Source: Nonomuraea spiralis (GTDB taxonomy: Bacteria; Actinomycetota; Actinomycetes; Streptosporangiales; Streptosporangiaceae). From it: 64,000 bases of DNA. The notes below the pieces were generated by a model. That model was not told the DNA's origin. It ran no database searches and saw only the letters and a program-made list of their open reading frames with translations. The stretch is from contig NZ_BMRC01000022.1 of assembly GCF_014648435.1 (NCBI RefSeq), positions 1-64,000 on the forward strand, written 5' to 3'. The translations under genes and the position numbers were made by a program. Positions 50,746 through 59,836 of the stretch are shown here, one piece after another (positions within the stretch are counted from its first letter, which is position 1; each line of letters opens with the position of its first letter).

Positions 50746-53613
50746 CTAGGACAGGAGTGACAGGCGATGCGCCGCCGCGGCGGCCTCTCCGCGGGTGGTG
50801 ACGCCCAGCTTGGCCAGGATGTTCGACACGTGCACGCTCACCGTCTTCGCCGAGATGAACAGTTCGGCGGCGATGTCCCTGTTCGTCCGGCCCTGGGTCA
50901 CCAGGCGCAGCACCTCCAGCTCGCGCGGCGTCAGCACCTCCGACGTCGCCTCCTGGGCCTGCTGGCCGCCGCCCACGCGGCGTGAGAGCGCCTCGATCTG
51001 CTCGACCAGCGGGGTGGCGCGCAGCGCGACGGCCAGCGGGCGCGCCTGCCCGAGCCGGACCGCCGCACCCTCCCTGTCGCCGCTCGTGGCCGCGCAGCCG
51101 GCCGCCCGCAGCAGGGCCTTGGCCTGGTTGTGCGGACGCATCAGCCGCTCCCACGCCGCCGCGGAGGCGTCGAAGTCACCGCTGTAGGACAGCCGGTACG
51201 CCTCCGCCACCGGCCCGCTGATCGTGAGCTCGGCCGCCACCTCGGCGGCGTGCGCCCGGACCGCGGCGGTACGACCGGGTTCGAGGTCCTCGGCCGCGTC
51301 GCAGACCGTGCGCAGCAGCGAGAGCAGCCGCCAGCCCAGCATGGCCTTGCTCGGCAACCGCGGATGCGACAGCGCCCGCTCGGCCACGGCCAGCGCCGCC
51401 CACGGCTCGCCCTTGAGCAGGTGCCAGCCGATGTGCAGGCGCGCGTTGCTGATGACGTCCTGGACGAAGTCCTCCGGGCGGTCCTTGAGCACGCCGATCT
51501 CCGACAGGATGCCCTCGACGAGCTGCAGCTCGCCCCTGGCCAGCCCGATGTCGGCCCGCACGCGCAGCAGGGCGTACTGGGTGCGCAGGCTGGGGCCGTA
51601 GTTGAGCGCGCTCTCCACCAGGTCGAGCGCCTCGTCCCAGCGGCCGAGCGACTCCAGCGCCTCGGCCCAGTTGTTGAGGATGAACAGCCCGCTGCCGCGC
51701 AGCCGGCCGTACTTCTTGGCGTACCGCCAGCCTTCCTCCGACAGGCGCAGGGCCTCCTCGGCGCGGCCCATGTCGATCAGGGAGTCGATGTTGTTGCCGA
51801 TCGCCCTGACGATGATGCGGCCCGAGCCGCCGGCCTTGCCGAGCCCCGTAGCCTGCTCGTTGACGGCGATGACCTGCTCCAGCTCGCCTCTGAGCGAGTG
51901 GCCGAGCGCCAGGTTCATCAGCAGGTCGCCTTCGAGGCATCGGTCGCCGGACCGCCTTACCAGGTCGAGCCCTTCGACGATCAGCTCCTCGGCCTCGGCG
52001 ATGTTGCCGCGGAGCATGAGCTGCCTGCTCAGCGTCATGGCGACCTCCGCGCGCACCGGGCCCGGCTCGGGGACGAGCCGAAGGGCGTGCCTGAGCAGCT
52101 CGATCACGCCCATCTGGCCCTTGGACACCTTGAACGACGCCTGCCGCACGATGAGCTGCGCGACCCGGCCGGGTTCCTCGGTCTCGTCCAGCTCGGCCAG
52201 GGCGGCCTTGACGAACTTCACGCCCTTGTCCACCTCGCCGCCGGCGTTCGCGGCCTCGGAGGCGCGTTCGAGCACGGCGGTGTGGTCGGCGCCGATGCGC
52301 CGGGCGGCGTCGGGGACCCGATCCCAGAGCATGAGCACGCGTTCCAGCAGCGGCACGGCCTCGGTGTAGGCGTACGCCTTGAACGACTTCTGCGCGGCCT
52401 CCCAGGCGGAGACCAGGCCCCAGAGGTCGTTGCGGGCGCCGTACCAGTGGTGGGCCAGTTCGAGGGCGGCGCGGCCGGGCGGCACGAGCGTGCGGTCCTT
52501 GGAGATCTCCTCGGCGTACCGGGCGTGCAGGCGCTGGTACTCGCCGGGCAGCAGTTCCTCGTGCACGGCCTCCTGGATCAGCGCGTGCCTGAAGACGTAG
52601 GCGCGGTTGTCGGCGATCTGCAACACGTTCCCGGCGATGGCGGGCCGCAGGGCCGCCTCCAGGTCGAGGTCGGACAGACCGCTGACGGCGGCCAGCAGCG
52701 CGTGGCCGACCCGGTTGCCGCCGGCGGCGGCGATGCGCAGGAGGCGCTGGGTCTCCTCGGGCAGCCGTTCGACGGCGTTGAGTATGAGGTCCTGCATCGA
52801 CTCGGGGAACGTGCAGTCCTCGCCGCCGTCGAGCAGGGCCTCCACGAACAGCGGGATGCCCTCGCTGCGTTCGTAGACCTTCTGGACCTTCACGTATTCG
52901 GGGGCCGCGCCGAGGATGCCGGCCATCTGGGCGGCCACCTCGTCCCGCGACAGGCGGGGCAGATCCAGGCGGTGCACGCCGTTGACCCGGCCGAGCTCGG
53001 CCAGGACCGGGCGGAGCGGATGTTGCCGGTGCAGGTCGTCGGAGCGGTAGGTCATGAGGATGAGCACCTGCGGGGCGTGCAGGTTGCGGCTGAGGAAGGC
53101 GATCAGATCGCGGCTGGACCGGTCGGCCCAATGGATGTCCTCGATGACGAGGACCGTGGGGCGGCTGTCCGCGAGCCGTTCGAGCAGAGTGAGGAACTGC
53201 TCGAAGAGCCGGGCGCGGCCCGTGTCGGTCTCCCCGTCGCCGCTGGGCTCGCCGAACTCCGGCAGCAGCCTGGCCAGATCGCGCTCGGCCCCCTCGGGCA
53301 GCAGCGCGGCCACCGCGGCCGGTCCGTGCTCCCTGACGAGTTGCCTGAGCGCGGCGGTGAAGGGCGCGTACGCCAGACCCTCGGTCGACAGCTCCACGCA
53401 CCCGCCGATCAGCACTTGAGCGCCGTCGGCCAGACAGGACTCGGCGAAGCGCTGCACGAGCCGGCTCTTGCCGACCCCCGCCTCTCCGCCCATCAGCACG
53501 GCCGTCACCGTGCCCTTACGTGCCTCGTCGAAGCTCTCCGCGAGAGTGGCGAGCTCCTCCGCCCGCCCGACGAAGACGGGACTCACCGAACGTCCCAGCA
53601 TGTCGTTCAGCAT
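50746..53613 (-). CDS. LuxR-family regulator of the LAL type (AAA-like ATPase plus LuxR HTH)
   Basis: 955 aa. N-terminal ATPase with Walker A GGEAGVGKS (42-50) and Walker B VLVIEDIHWAD. The central about 450 residues are TPR-like helical repeats. The C-terminal LuxR HTH is LTPRELEVLRLVTQGRTNRD then IAAELFISAKTVSVHVSNIL (last about 65 residues). LAL proteins are large ATP-dependent activators, often of catabolic or secondary metabolite genes. Position suggests control of the aldehyde dehydrogenase pair. Confidence 0.94.
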   Translation of the reverse strand: MLNDMLGRSVSPVFVGRAEELATLAESFDEARKGTVTAVLMGGEAGVGKSRLVQRFAESCLADGAQVLIGGCVELSTEGLAYAPFTAALRQLVREHGPAAVAALLPEGAERDLARLLPEFGEPSGDGETDTGRARLFEQFLTLLERLADSRPTVLVIEDIHWADRSSRDLIAFLSRNLHAPQVLILMTYRSDDLHRQHPLRPVLAELGRVNGVHRLDLPRLSRDEVAAQMAGILGAAPEYVKVQKVYERSEGIPLFVEALLDGGEDCTFPESMQDLILNAVERLPEETQRLLRIAAAGGNRVGHALLAAVSGLSDLDLEAALRPAIAGNVLQIADNRAYVFRHALIQEAVHEELLPGEYQRLHARYAEEISKDRTLVPPGRAALELAHHWYGARNDLWGLVSAWEAAQKSFKAYAYTEAVPLLERVLMLWDRVPDAARRIGADHTAVLERASEAANAGGEVDKGVKFVKAALAELDETEEPGRVAQLIVRQASFKVSKGQMGVIELLRHALRLVPEPGPVRAEVAMTLSRQLMLRGNIAEAEELIVEGLDLVRRSGDRCLEGDLLMNLALGHSLRGELEQVIAVNEQATGLGKAGGSGRIIVRAIGNNIDSLIDMGRAEEALRLSEEGWRYAKKYGRLRGSGLFILNNWAEALESLGRWDEALDLVESALNYGPSLRTQYALLRVRADIGLARGELQLVEGILSEIGVLKDRPEDFVQDVISNARLHIGWHLLKGEPWAALAVAERALSHPRLPSKAMLGWRLLSLLRTVCDAAEDLEPGRTAAVRAHAAEVAAELTISGPVAEAYRLSYSGDFDASAAAWERLMRPHNQAKALLRAAGCAATSGDREGAAVRLGQARPLAVALRATPLVEQIEALSRRVGGGQQAQEATSEVLTPRELEVLRLVTQGRTNRDIAAELFISAKTVSVHVSNILAKLGVTTRGEAAAAAHRLSLLS

Positions 53614-53702
53614 GCCATGCCCTATCAGTCGCTATCGACGGGTTTAAGGGGGTTCAGAGGCCCGGCCAGGAGCGAGGATATGGCCGGGCTCTCTTGGGAC
53701 GG

Positions 53703-53852
53703 TCATGACGAACGGCGCTTGCCGAAGACCGAGCGGCGCCCGGCCTTGTTGCCCTTCATGGCCTCGCGTACGCGGCGGTGCTCGGCGGCGGCCTGCCGGA
53801 GCTCGTTGGCGTGGTTCTTCATGAGCTCGTACTCGATCTCGGGGTTCATCAT
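53703..53852 (-). CDS. short conserved-type basic protein
   Basis: 49 aa from the ATG at 53852, with AGGAGAAAG directly upstream. Sequence MMNPEIEYELMKNHANELRQ then AAAEHRRVREAMKGNKAGRR and SVFGKRRSS: a single charged helix followed by a very basic tail. No homologue named. It lies between the LAL regulator and the divergent deoC gene. Confidence 0.6.
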   Translation of the reverse strand: MMNPEIEYELMKNHANELRQAAAEHRRVREAMKGNKAGRRSVFGKRRSS

Positions 53853-54026
53853 CTTTCTCCTGCACATTTGGTGCGTTCTTCTGACACCTTTAATGCTCGG
53901 TCTAAGGCCCGCCCCGGCACATCGGGTGGATGCCTTATCTCCGGGCCTCAGACGGGCGGGACATACCTAGGACCGGACCCCCACCGCCTTAGGCCGCCGT
54001 TCCACCCCGGTTTGGAGGTAACGGCC

Positions 54027-54986
54027 GTGGTCGGCGATGCTGTGAAGGTGTCAACTGTGACTACCTCGCTCGCGGACGTCGCCTCGTCCCACGCGACGCT
54101 GCGCGCCTTCCTGCACGGCCTTCCCGGAGTCGACCGGGTGGGCGCCGACCAGCGGGCGGCCATGCTCGGCACCCGTTCCATCAAGACCAGCGCGAAGGCC
54201 CAGGCCATCGACCTGGCCATCTCCATGGTCGACCTGACGACGCTCGAAGGCGCCGACACGGCGGGCAAGGTGCGGGCCATGTGCACCAAGGCCGTCCACC
54301 CGGGCGGCGGCGCCCCCAAGGTGGCCGCGGTGTGCGTCTATCCCGACATGGTGCCGGTGGCCGTCCAGGCGGTGGGCGGGTCGGGGGTGAAGGTGGCCTC
54401 GGTCGCCACCGCGTTCCCCAGCGGGCGTTCCTCGCTGGAGGTCAAGGTGAGCGACACGGCTCTGGCCGTGGCCGCGGGCGCCGACGAGATCGACATGGTG
54501 ATCGACCGCGGCGCGTTCCTGTCCGGCGACTACACGAAGGTGTTCGAGGAGATCGTCGCGGTCAAGACCGCCTGCGGTCCGGCCCACCTGAAGGTGATCC
54601 TGGAGACGGGCGAGCTGGCGACCTACGACAACGTGCGCCGGGCGTCCTGGCTGGCGATGATCGCGGGCGCCGACTTCATCAAGACCTCGACCGGCAAGGT
54701 GTCCCCCGCGGCCACGCTGCCGGTGACCCTGATCATGCTGGAGGCGGTGCGCGACTTCCGCGACGCGACCGGCCGCCAGGTGGGCGTGAAGCCGGCCGGC
54801 GGCATCCGCACGACCAAGGACGCCATCAAGAACCTGGTGCTGGTCAACGAGACGGCGGGCGACGACTGGCTGACCCCCGACTGGTTCAGGCTGGGCGCGT
54901 CCTCGCTGCTCAACGACCTGCTCATGCAGCGCCAGAAGCTCGCCACCGGCCGTTACGCGGGCCCCGACTACTTCACCCTCGACTGA
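54027..54986 (+). CDS. deoC: deoxyribose-phosphate aldolase
   Basis: 319 aa from the GTG at 54027, seven bases after GGAGG; longer frames enter the upstream non-coding region. Schiff-base lysine in DFIKTSTGKVSPAAT, and LKVILETGEL and VGVKPAGGIRT hold the other active-site lysines. It cleaves deoxyribose 5-phosphate to glyceraldehyde 3-phosphate and acetaldehyde. The following gene starts at its stop codon. Confidence 0.96.
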   Translation: MVGDAVKVSTVTTSLADVASSHATLRAFLHGLPGVDRVGADQRAAMLGTRSIKTSAKAQAIDLAISMVDLTTLEGADTAGKVRAMCTKAVHPGGGAPKVAAVCVYPDMVPVAVQAVGGSGVKVASVATAFPSGRSSLEVKVSDTALAVAAGADEIDMVIDRGAFLSGDYTKVFEEIVAVKTACGPAHLKVILETGELATYDNVRRASWLAMIAGADFIKTSTGKVSPAATLPVTLIMLEAVRDFRDATGRQVGVKPAGGIRTTKDAIKNLVLVNETAGDDWLTPDWFRLGASSLLNDLLMQRQKLATGRYAGPDYFTLD

Positions 54987-55696
54987 CCGCGACGGCCCTC
55001 GGGCGGCTCTACGAGGTGTTCGGCGCCGTCGCCAGGCCGGCGGCCGTGCCCGGCTGCCCTCACTGCGTCGAGCCGGGTGCGGGCGCGTGCCTCCTGTCGG
55101 GTCCGGTCGCGGCGATCGAGGCCGCGTCCCTGGCCCGGTACGCGGCCAAGGCGCTCACCACGTGGGGCGGCGTGCCCGAGTTCCGCTACTTCCTGCCGCG
55201 CCTGCTCGAATGCGCCGCGGCGGACGCCTTCTCCTACCCCGATCCGGAGATCGTCCTCGGCAAGCTCGCCGTCGCGGGCTGGCAGGGCTGGCCGGCCGCC
55301 GAACGCGAGGCGATCACCGGCTTCCTGTACGCGTGGTGGCGCGAGACGCTGGGCCGCCATCCGTCCCGTCCGTCCGCCGGCACGGTCCTGTGCGCCCTCG
55401 CCGCCGCCGGTCTCGACCTCGCGCCCTGCCTCGACCTCTGGGCCGGGCTGGAGGACGACGCGGCGATCGAGCACCTGCGCGACTTCGTCACCGACGGCCT
55501 GTCCGGACGCCGGCTCACCAACGCCTTCTGGGACCGCGGCGCGCCGGCGTACGCACAGGTCCTCGCCTGGCTGACCGAGGGGCCCGCGGCCCGCGCGGTG
55601 GAGGCCGCGTTCACCAGGGAGGCCCGGGAGCACGTGCTCGGCCTGCTCGCCGACGTCCACACCGAGATCCGGCACGCGCTGCCGCCGCGTCCCTAG
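54983..55696 (+). CDS. unknown protein coupled to deoC
   Basis: 237 aa if initiated at the CTG at 54983, which overlaps the deoC stop (CTGA); 226 aa from the GTG at 55016. No ATG is available. It contains PGCPHCVEPG (CxxC), then a helical body: YAAKALTTWGGVPEFRYFLP and GWPAAEREAITGFLYAWW. Family not recognised. The ALTRLYEVF-like opening (ALGRLYEVFGAVARP) favours the upstream start. Ends four bases into the convergent exchanger gene. Confidence 0.7.
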   Translation: MTATALGRLYEVFGAVARPAAVPGCPHCVEPGAGACLLSGPVAAIEAASLARYAAKALTTWGGVPEFRYFLPRLLECAAADAFSYPDPEIVLGKLAVAGWQGWPAAEREAITGFLYAWWRETLGRHPSRPSAGTVLCALAAAGLDLAPCLDLWAGLEDDAAIEHLRDFVTDGLSGRRLTNAFWDRGAPAYAQVLAWLTEGPAARAVEAAFTREAREHVLGLLADVHTEIRHALPPRP

Positions 55697-56259
55697 AGGA
55701 TCGCCTCGACGAGCAGCACGATGCCGAACACCGCGAACGCGGCGGCGGCGCCGTACCGGATGACCTTCTCCGGGAGGTGCTTGCCCATCAGGCGGCCGAC
55801 GAGGATGGCCAGCGCGTCGGCGGCGACCATGCCCACGGTCGAGCCGATCCAGGTGCCGAACCAGCCGTGCTGCGTGGCCAGGGTGATCGTGGCGAGCATC
55901 GTCTTGTCGCCCAGCTCGCTCAGGAAGAACGCCACGGTCACCGCGATCAGGGCGTTCCTGGTCGTACGGCCGGCCTTGCCGGCCTCCTCCTCGGTCAGCT
56001 CGTCGCCGCGCAACGTCCAGAGGGCGAACCCGAGGAAGGCCACGCCGGCCACGACGGAGATGGCCGTCTTCGGCAGCGCGTCACCGACCAGGCCGCCCAC
56101 GGCCACACTCAGCAGGTGGACGACGGCGGTGGCGATCGTGATGCCCGCGATCACGGGCCAAGGCTTGAAACGGGTCGCGAACGTCATCGCCATGAGCTGG
56201 CTCTTGTCGCCCAGCTCGGCCACGAAAATGACCGCGAGACTGATCCAGAACGCTTCCAA
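55693..56259 (-). CDS. GDT1/TMEM165-family cation exchanger
   Basis: 188 aa from a TTG at 56259 (GAAGAGG upstream). Six helices in two halves, each with the family motif: VAELGDKSQLMAM (about 12-24) and LSELGDKTMLATI. ExGDK(S/T) residues bind the metal. Bacterial members (MneA/Mnx) export Mn2+ and relatives exchange Ca2+ or Mn2+ for H+. A yybP-ykoY riboswitch in the leader strongly supports a manganese role. Confidence 0.93.
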   Translation of the reverse strand: MEAFWISLAVIFVAELGDKSQLMAMTFATRFKPWPVIAGITIATAVVHLLSVAVGGLVGDALPKTAISVVAGVAFLGFALWTLRGDELTEEEAGKAGRTTRNALIAVTVAFFLSELGDKTMLATITLATQHGWFGTWIGSTVGMVAADALAILVGRLMGKHLPEKVIRYGAAAAFAVFGIVLLVEAIL

Positions 56260-56339
56260 CCGATCCTCTTCCGCGCGACCGGACCGGAAGCGGACACCCA
56301 GGGGATCTTCGGGCACGACTTCGGCCCAGCAGCGTCTTC

Positions 56340-56450
56340 ATCGATGACTGCCAGGCCGAAGGTCTCGTCCGCCCGTCAAGGCCCGTGTGACCGGGCGCGA
56401 TCACGCGCCAGTATGTCGATCACACGATTGGGACTACTCCCCTTCGGAAT
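56340..56450 (-). promoter_or_regulatory. yybP-ykoY manganese riboswitch
   Basis: On the minus strand, GGGGAGTAG (56442-56434), CGACATAC (56418-56411) and GACCTTCGGCC (56364-56354) appear in the order and spacing of the yybP-ykoY aptamer, with pairing GCCCGG/CGGGC-type stems between. About 80 bases of leader separate it from the exchanger start. Mn2+ binding would turn on expression of the exporter. Confidence 0.82.
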
Positions 56451-56495
56451 TTCCAACACACCATAACAGCCCTCATGAGGACTCTGTTCCCGCCG

Positions 56496-57536
56496 CTACT
56501 CCGCCAGCGAGCAGCCGACCAGCACCGGTTCGTTCACCAGCGTGACGCCGAACTTCTCGCGCACCCCGTCGCGCACCTCCGCGGCCAGCCCCAGCAGTTC
56601 GGCCGCGGTGGCCGCGCCCGCCGGGTTGGTGAGGGCCAGCGTGTGCTTGGTGGAGATGCGCACCGGACCGCGTTCGTAGCCCTTGGGGAAGCCCGCCTGC
56701 TCGATCAACCAGGCCGCGGGCACCTTGACGCGGCCGTCCGGCAGGTCCCAGCGCGGGTGGCCGGGCGCGCGCCCGGCCAGCTCCCCGGCCTCCTCGGCCG
56801 TCAGGATCGGGTTGGTGAAGAACGAGCCCGCGCTGCGGCTGTCGGGGTCGGCCGCCGGGTCGAACACCATGCCCTTGCCCCGCCGCAGCCCCAGGACGGC
56901 CTCGCGGGCCAGGCCGAGGGACACCTGGGCGCCCAGCTCCACCCCGAGCCGCCCGGCCAGCTCCTGGTAGGCCACCGGCCCGGACATGTCCGACACATCC
57001 AGTGCGTACGTCACCGCGAGCACCACGTGCCGCGACAGGTCCCGCTTGAAGGCACTGTCGCGGTAGGAGAACCCGCATTGGCGCGCCTCCAGGTCGACCA
57101 CCTGCCGGGTGAGCCGGTCGTAGGCCCGTACGCATCTGATGGTCTGGGCGACCTCCTGGCCGTACGCGCCGACGTTCTGGATCGGGGTCGAGCCCACCAG
57201 GCCCGGGATGCCGGACATGCACTCGATGCCGGACCAGCCCTCGGCCACGGCGCGTGCGACCAGCGGATCCCAGTCCTGGCCCGCCTCGACCGTGAGCAGC
57301 ACCTGCTCGCCGTCCCTGGAGACGGTCACGCCCTCGGTCGCCACCTTGACGACCAGCCCGTCGAACCCGTCGTCACCGATCACCACGTTGCTGCCGCCGC
57401 CGAGCACGAGGGTCGGCACGCCGTTCATGTCGGCCTCGGCGATCAGCGACACGAGCTGCTCCGCCGTGACCGCCTCGGCGAAGTCGCGGGCGGGGCCGCC
57501 CAGGCCCAGGGTGGTGTGCGACGCGAGCATCTCCAT
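56496..57536 (-). CDS. murB: UDP-N-acetylenolpyruvoylglucosamine reductase
   Basis: 346 aa from the ATG at 57536. FAD-binding VLGGGSNVVIGDDGFDGLVV, substrate loop MSGIPGLVGSTPIQNVGAYG, and the proton-donating serine in SRSAGSFFTNPIL. Type I MurB. Reduces the enolpyruvyl intermediate to UDP-MurNAc with NADPH, the second committed step of peptidoglycan synthesis. Its position near hadAB and rpmG is conserved in actinobacteria. Confidence 0.96.
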   Translation of the reverse strand: MEMLASHTTLGLGGPARDFAEAVTAEQLVSLIAEADMNGVPTLVLGGGSNVVIGDDGFDGLVVKVATEGVTVSRDGEQVLLTVEAGQDWDPLVARAVAEGWSGIECMSGIPGLVGSTPIQNVGAYGQEVAQTIRCVRAYDRLTRQVVDLEARQCGFSYRDSAFKRDLSRHVVLAVTYALDVSDMSGPVAYQELAGRLGVELGAQVSLGLAREAVLGLRRGKGMVFDPAADPDSRSAGSFFTNPILTAEEAGELAGRAPGHPRWDLPDGRVKVPAAWLIEQAGFPKGYERGPVRISTKHTLALTNPAGAATAAELLGLAAEVRDGVREKFGVTLVNEPVLVGCSLAE

Positions 57537-57600
57537 GGCCCCCAAGCTTATGAGCCCTTCTCGATGCCCGGCACCCTCCCGGCCCTCCCGGCCCCCGGCC

Positions 57601-57659
57601 CTGAGTCGCCCAGCCTTGGTCCTGAGCCGCCCGGCCTCGGTCCTGAGTCGCTTCTCCGG
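57601..57659. repeat. 21-bp tandem repeat, about 2.8 copies
   Basis: Units at 57601-57621, 57622-57642 and 57643-57659 (partial) share CTGAG(T/C)CGCCC..CC. They occupy the gap between the glycosyltransferase-like gene and murB. Confidence 0.8.
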
Positions 57660-57674
57660 CCCGTATGCGGGGGC

Positions 57675-58637
57675 TCAGCCGCCGATCGCCTGCTCGTCGC
57701 GTCGTTCCGAGCCGATCCGGCGGACCGGCAGCGGCCCCTCGGGCACCACCAGCTCGCCCTCCAGCGCGTGGGAGAACTCCAGGTCGGCGTCCGGACCGCG
57801 CTCCGCGTCCTCGGGGAACGCCCCCAGCGCCGCCGCCCTGCGCACCGCCATCAGGTCGCACCGCAGCGCCTCCACCCGGCCCGGCTCCCCGGACTCGGCC
57901 GCCTGCCACCCCGCCGCCACCGCCCCCTCGACGATGGCCGCCACCAGCGGGGTCAGCGCCTCCCCCGTCAGCACGAGCGAGGTCTCCATCAGCACGTGCA
58001 CCTCGGACTCGTCCAGCCGCAACAACTTGGTACGGCACTCGCCCCACCCCACCGTGCCCCCGTCCGCACGCGTGGTCTCGGCGACGTGCCAGACCGCGAT
58101 CCGCTCCGGGTAACGCCCGGCCAGCTCGTCCAGGACGTCCCCCGCACCGTCGATGTTCCCCAGGTCGAGAGCCAGGATCCGCGCGTGCGTATGGTCGATC
58201 ACCGACTGGACGCAGGTCAGCGCGTCCTCCGGCCGGCCGGCCACCAGCAGTCCCACCGCGACCGTGACGCCCTTGGTCTCGACGCGCTGGCGCTCGGTGT
58301 TGACGCCCAGGTCGTCCATGCGGTTGGTGGCGAGGGTGCCGTCCCAGACGCGCTGGGCGTGCAGCATCGTGTATTCGGGGTCGCCGTGCTGGCCGGGGTC
58401 GCCGGAGAAGCCCAGCGCGGCGGCGGGGTTCCCGTGCGCGCCGGCGCCTCTGGGCCGGGCCCGCCCGGTGCCGACGCCGGTGGCCGAGCCGCCGGTCGTG
58501 TCCCGTCCGGTGCCGGTGCTGCCCGCCACCTGCTCCGGGGGGATGGGACGCAGGTGAGCCGGGGGTTTGGAGTCGGTCACCGACGACACGGGGATGGAAC
58601 GGACCGTGGGCCAGACCTGTCGCGCAGCTTCACTCAT
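57675..58637 (-). CDS. glycosyltransferase-like (GT-A) protein
   Basis: 320 aa from the ATG at 58637 (MSEAARQVWPTVRSIPVS). A low-complexity Gly/Thr/Ala segment (about 45-75) precedes a GT2-like domain: GVTVAVGLLVAGRPEDALTC, then SVIDHTHARILALDLGNIDG and YPERIAVWHVAE. There is no clear DxD. Homologues in this position next to murB are known in actinomycetes without proven function. Confidence 0.6.
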   Translation of the reverse strand: MSEAARQVWPTVRSIPVSSVTDSKPPAHLRPIPPEQVAGSTGTGRDTTGGSATGVGTGRARPRGAGAHGNPAAALGFSGDPGQHGDPEYTMLHAQRVWDGTLATNRMDDLGVNTERQRVETKGVTVAVGLLVAGRPEDALTCVQSVIDHTHARILALDLGNIDGAGDVLDELAGRYPERIAVWHVAETTRADGGTVGWGECRTKLLRLDESEVHVLMETSLVLTGEALTPLVAAIVEGAVAAGWQAAESGEPGRVEALRCDLMAVRRAAALGAFPEDAERGPDADLEFSHALEGELVVPEGPLPVRRIGSERRDEQAIGG

Positions 58638-58671
58638 ACCAACACGCGCTACCCGCGACCCACCCGACATA

Positions 58672-58728
58672 TCACGGCATCAGGAGACGCGCCCCCGGCA
58701 CGTCACGGCATCGGGAGACGCGCCCTGC
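58672..58728. repeat. 31-bp spaced direct repeat upstream of the glycosyltransferase-like gene
   Basis: TCACGGCATC(A/G)GGAGACG-type units start at 58672 and 58703. They fill the 100-base gap between hadB and the next gene on the minus strand. Confidence 0.75.
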
Positions 58729-58744
58729 CTGACACAGCAGGGTG

Positions 58745-59173
58745 TCAGGAGAGCTGCACCACCGCGCGTGCCTGCGAGAGGACCCGCGCGTCGCCCGCCT
58801 TGGCCGTCAGCCCGATGACCACCCGCTTGTCCTCAAGCTTCTCCTCCACGACCCCGCTGACCGCAATAGTCGCGCCCTGATCGTCGTCCGGCACGATCAC
58901 CATCGAGGAGAACCGCACGCCGAAGTCCACCACGGCGCCCGGATCGCCCGCCCAGTCGGTGACGTACCTGGCCGCCTGGGCCATCGTGTACATGCCGTGC
59001 GCGATCACGTCGGGCAGCCCGACGGTCCTGGCGAAGCGCTCGTTCCAGTGGATCTGGTTGAAGTCGCCGGAGGCGCCGGCGTACATCACCAGGTTCAGCC
59101 TGCGCACGTTGTAGTCCGCCGCCGGGAGCTCCTGCCCGACCTCGACCTCGTCGTACCTCACCGTGGCCGCCAT
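58745..59173 (-). CDS. hadB: (3R)-hydroxyacyl-ACP dehydratase subunit HadB-like
   Basis: 142 aa MaoC hot-dog protein. The catalytic hydratase-2 motif is YAGASGDFNQIHWNERFA (Asp, His), followed by GLPDVIAHGMYTMAQAARYV. In mycobacteria HadB is the catalytic subunit of HadAB in FAS-II. This organism may use it for fatty-acid dehydration although it probably lacks mycolates. One base separates it from hadA. Confidence 0.9.
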   Translation of the reverse strand: MAATVRYDEVEVGQELPAADYNVRRLNLVMYAGASGDFNQIHWNERFARTVGLPDVIAHGMYTMAQAARYVTDWAGDPGAVVDFGVRFSSMVIVPDDDQGATIAVSGVVEEKLEDKRVVIGLTAKAGDARVLSQARAVVQLS

Positions 59174-59174
59174 C

Positions 59175-59624
59175 TCAGCCCGCCCCTCCGCGCTCGACGA
59201 CCGTGTTGTAGGTCGTACAGACCGGCTCGCCCGTGACCGTCGTCACGTCGCTCCTGATGGTCAGCAGCTCGTTGCGGCCCGCGCTCCTGATATCGGTGAT
59301 CGTCGCGATGGTGAACAGCTCGTCGCCCGCGCAGATCGGCCTGACGTACTCGAACCGCTGCTCGCCGTGGACCACCATCGCCAGGTTCAGGCCCAGCTCG
59401 GGGTCGACCAGCGCCTCGCCGCCCGCCTGGAGGCTGAACACGATGGGGAACGTGGGCGGCGCGATCACATCGGGATACCCGACGGCCCTGGCGGCCTCCC
59501 TGTCGCGGTAGACCGGGTTGTTGTCACCGATCGCGGCCGCGAACTCCTTGATCTTCACCCGGCTGACCTCGTACGGGGCGGCGGATGGGTACGTCCTGCC
59601 CACGAAGTCACGGTTCAAGGCCAT
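59175..59624 (-). CDS. hadA: (3R)-hydroxyacyl-ACP dehydratase subunit HadA-like
   Basis: 149 aa from the ATG at 59624, preceded by GAGGGAG. FAS1-type dehydratase N-terminal domain: VKIKEFAAAIGDNNPVYRDR, GYPDVIAPPTFPIVF, HGEQRFEYVRPICAGDELF. It lacks the catalytic hydratase motif carried by HadB and acts as the substrate-stabilising partner. Downstream of rpmG. Confidence 0.92.
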   Translation of the reverse strand: MALNRDFVGRTYPSAAPYEVSRVKIKEFAAAIGDNNPVYRDREAARAVGYPDVIAPPTFPIVFSLQAGGEALVDPELGLNLAMVVHGEQRFEYVRPICAGDELFTIATITDIRSAGRNELLTIRSDVTTVTGEPVCTTYNTVVERGGAG

Positions 59625-59783
59625 CAGTGCTCCCTCGTACGTGTTCACCGAACTGTCTTCACCGAGCGCTGCTGAGGCAGACGGTAACAGAACAAGGTTC
59701 GGCTGTCGCCGGGGATGGGACGCTTTTTGCCGGGGCCCGGGTCAGCGCCGAGGCAGGGCCCTCAAAGCAGGTGAAACACGACG

Positions 59784-59811
59784 AACCGGCGCCCTGCAGA
59801 GGACGCCGGTT
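59784..59811 (-). terminator. hairpin between rpmG and hadA
   Basis: AACCGGCG...CGCCGGTT arms (59784-59795 and 59800-59811, one internal mismatch) follow the rpmG stop on the minus strand. There is no strong T run, so it may attenuate rather than fully end transcription. Confidence 0.5.
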
Positions 59812-59836
59812 GTGCGATGTGGAGACAGAAGTACCG

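Noticed and set aside
51130..53970. 946-residue plus-strand frame
   Set aside because: Antisense to the LAL regulator, low-complexity composition, no start signal.
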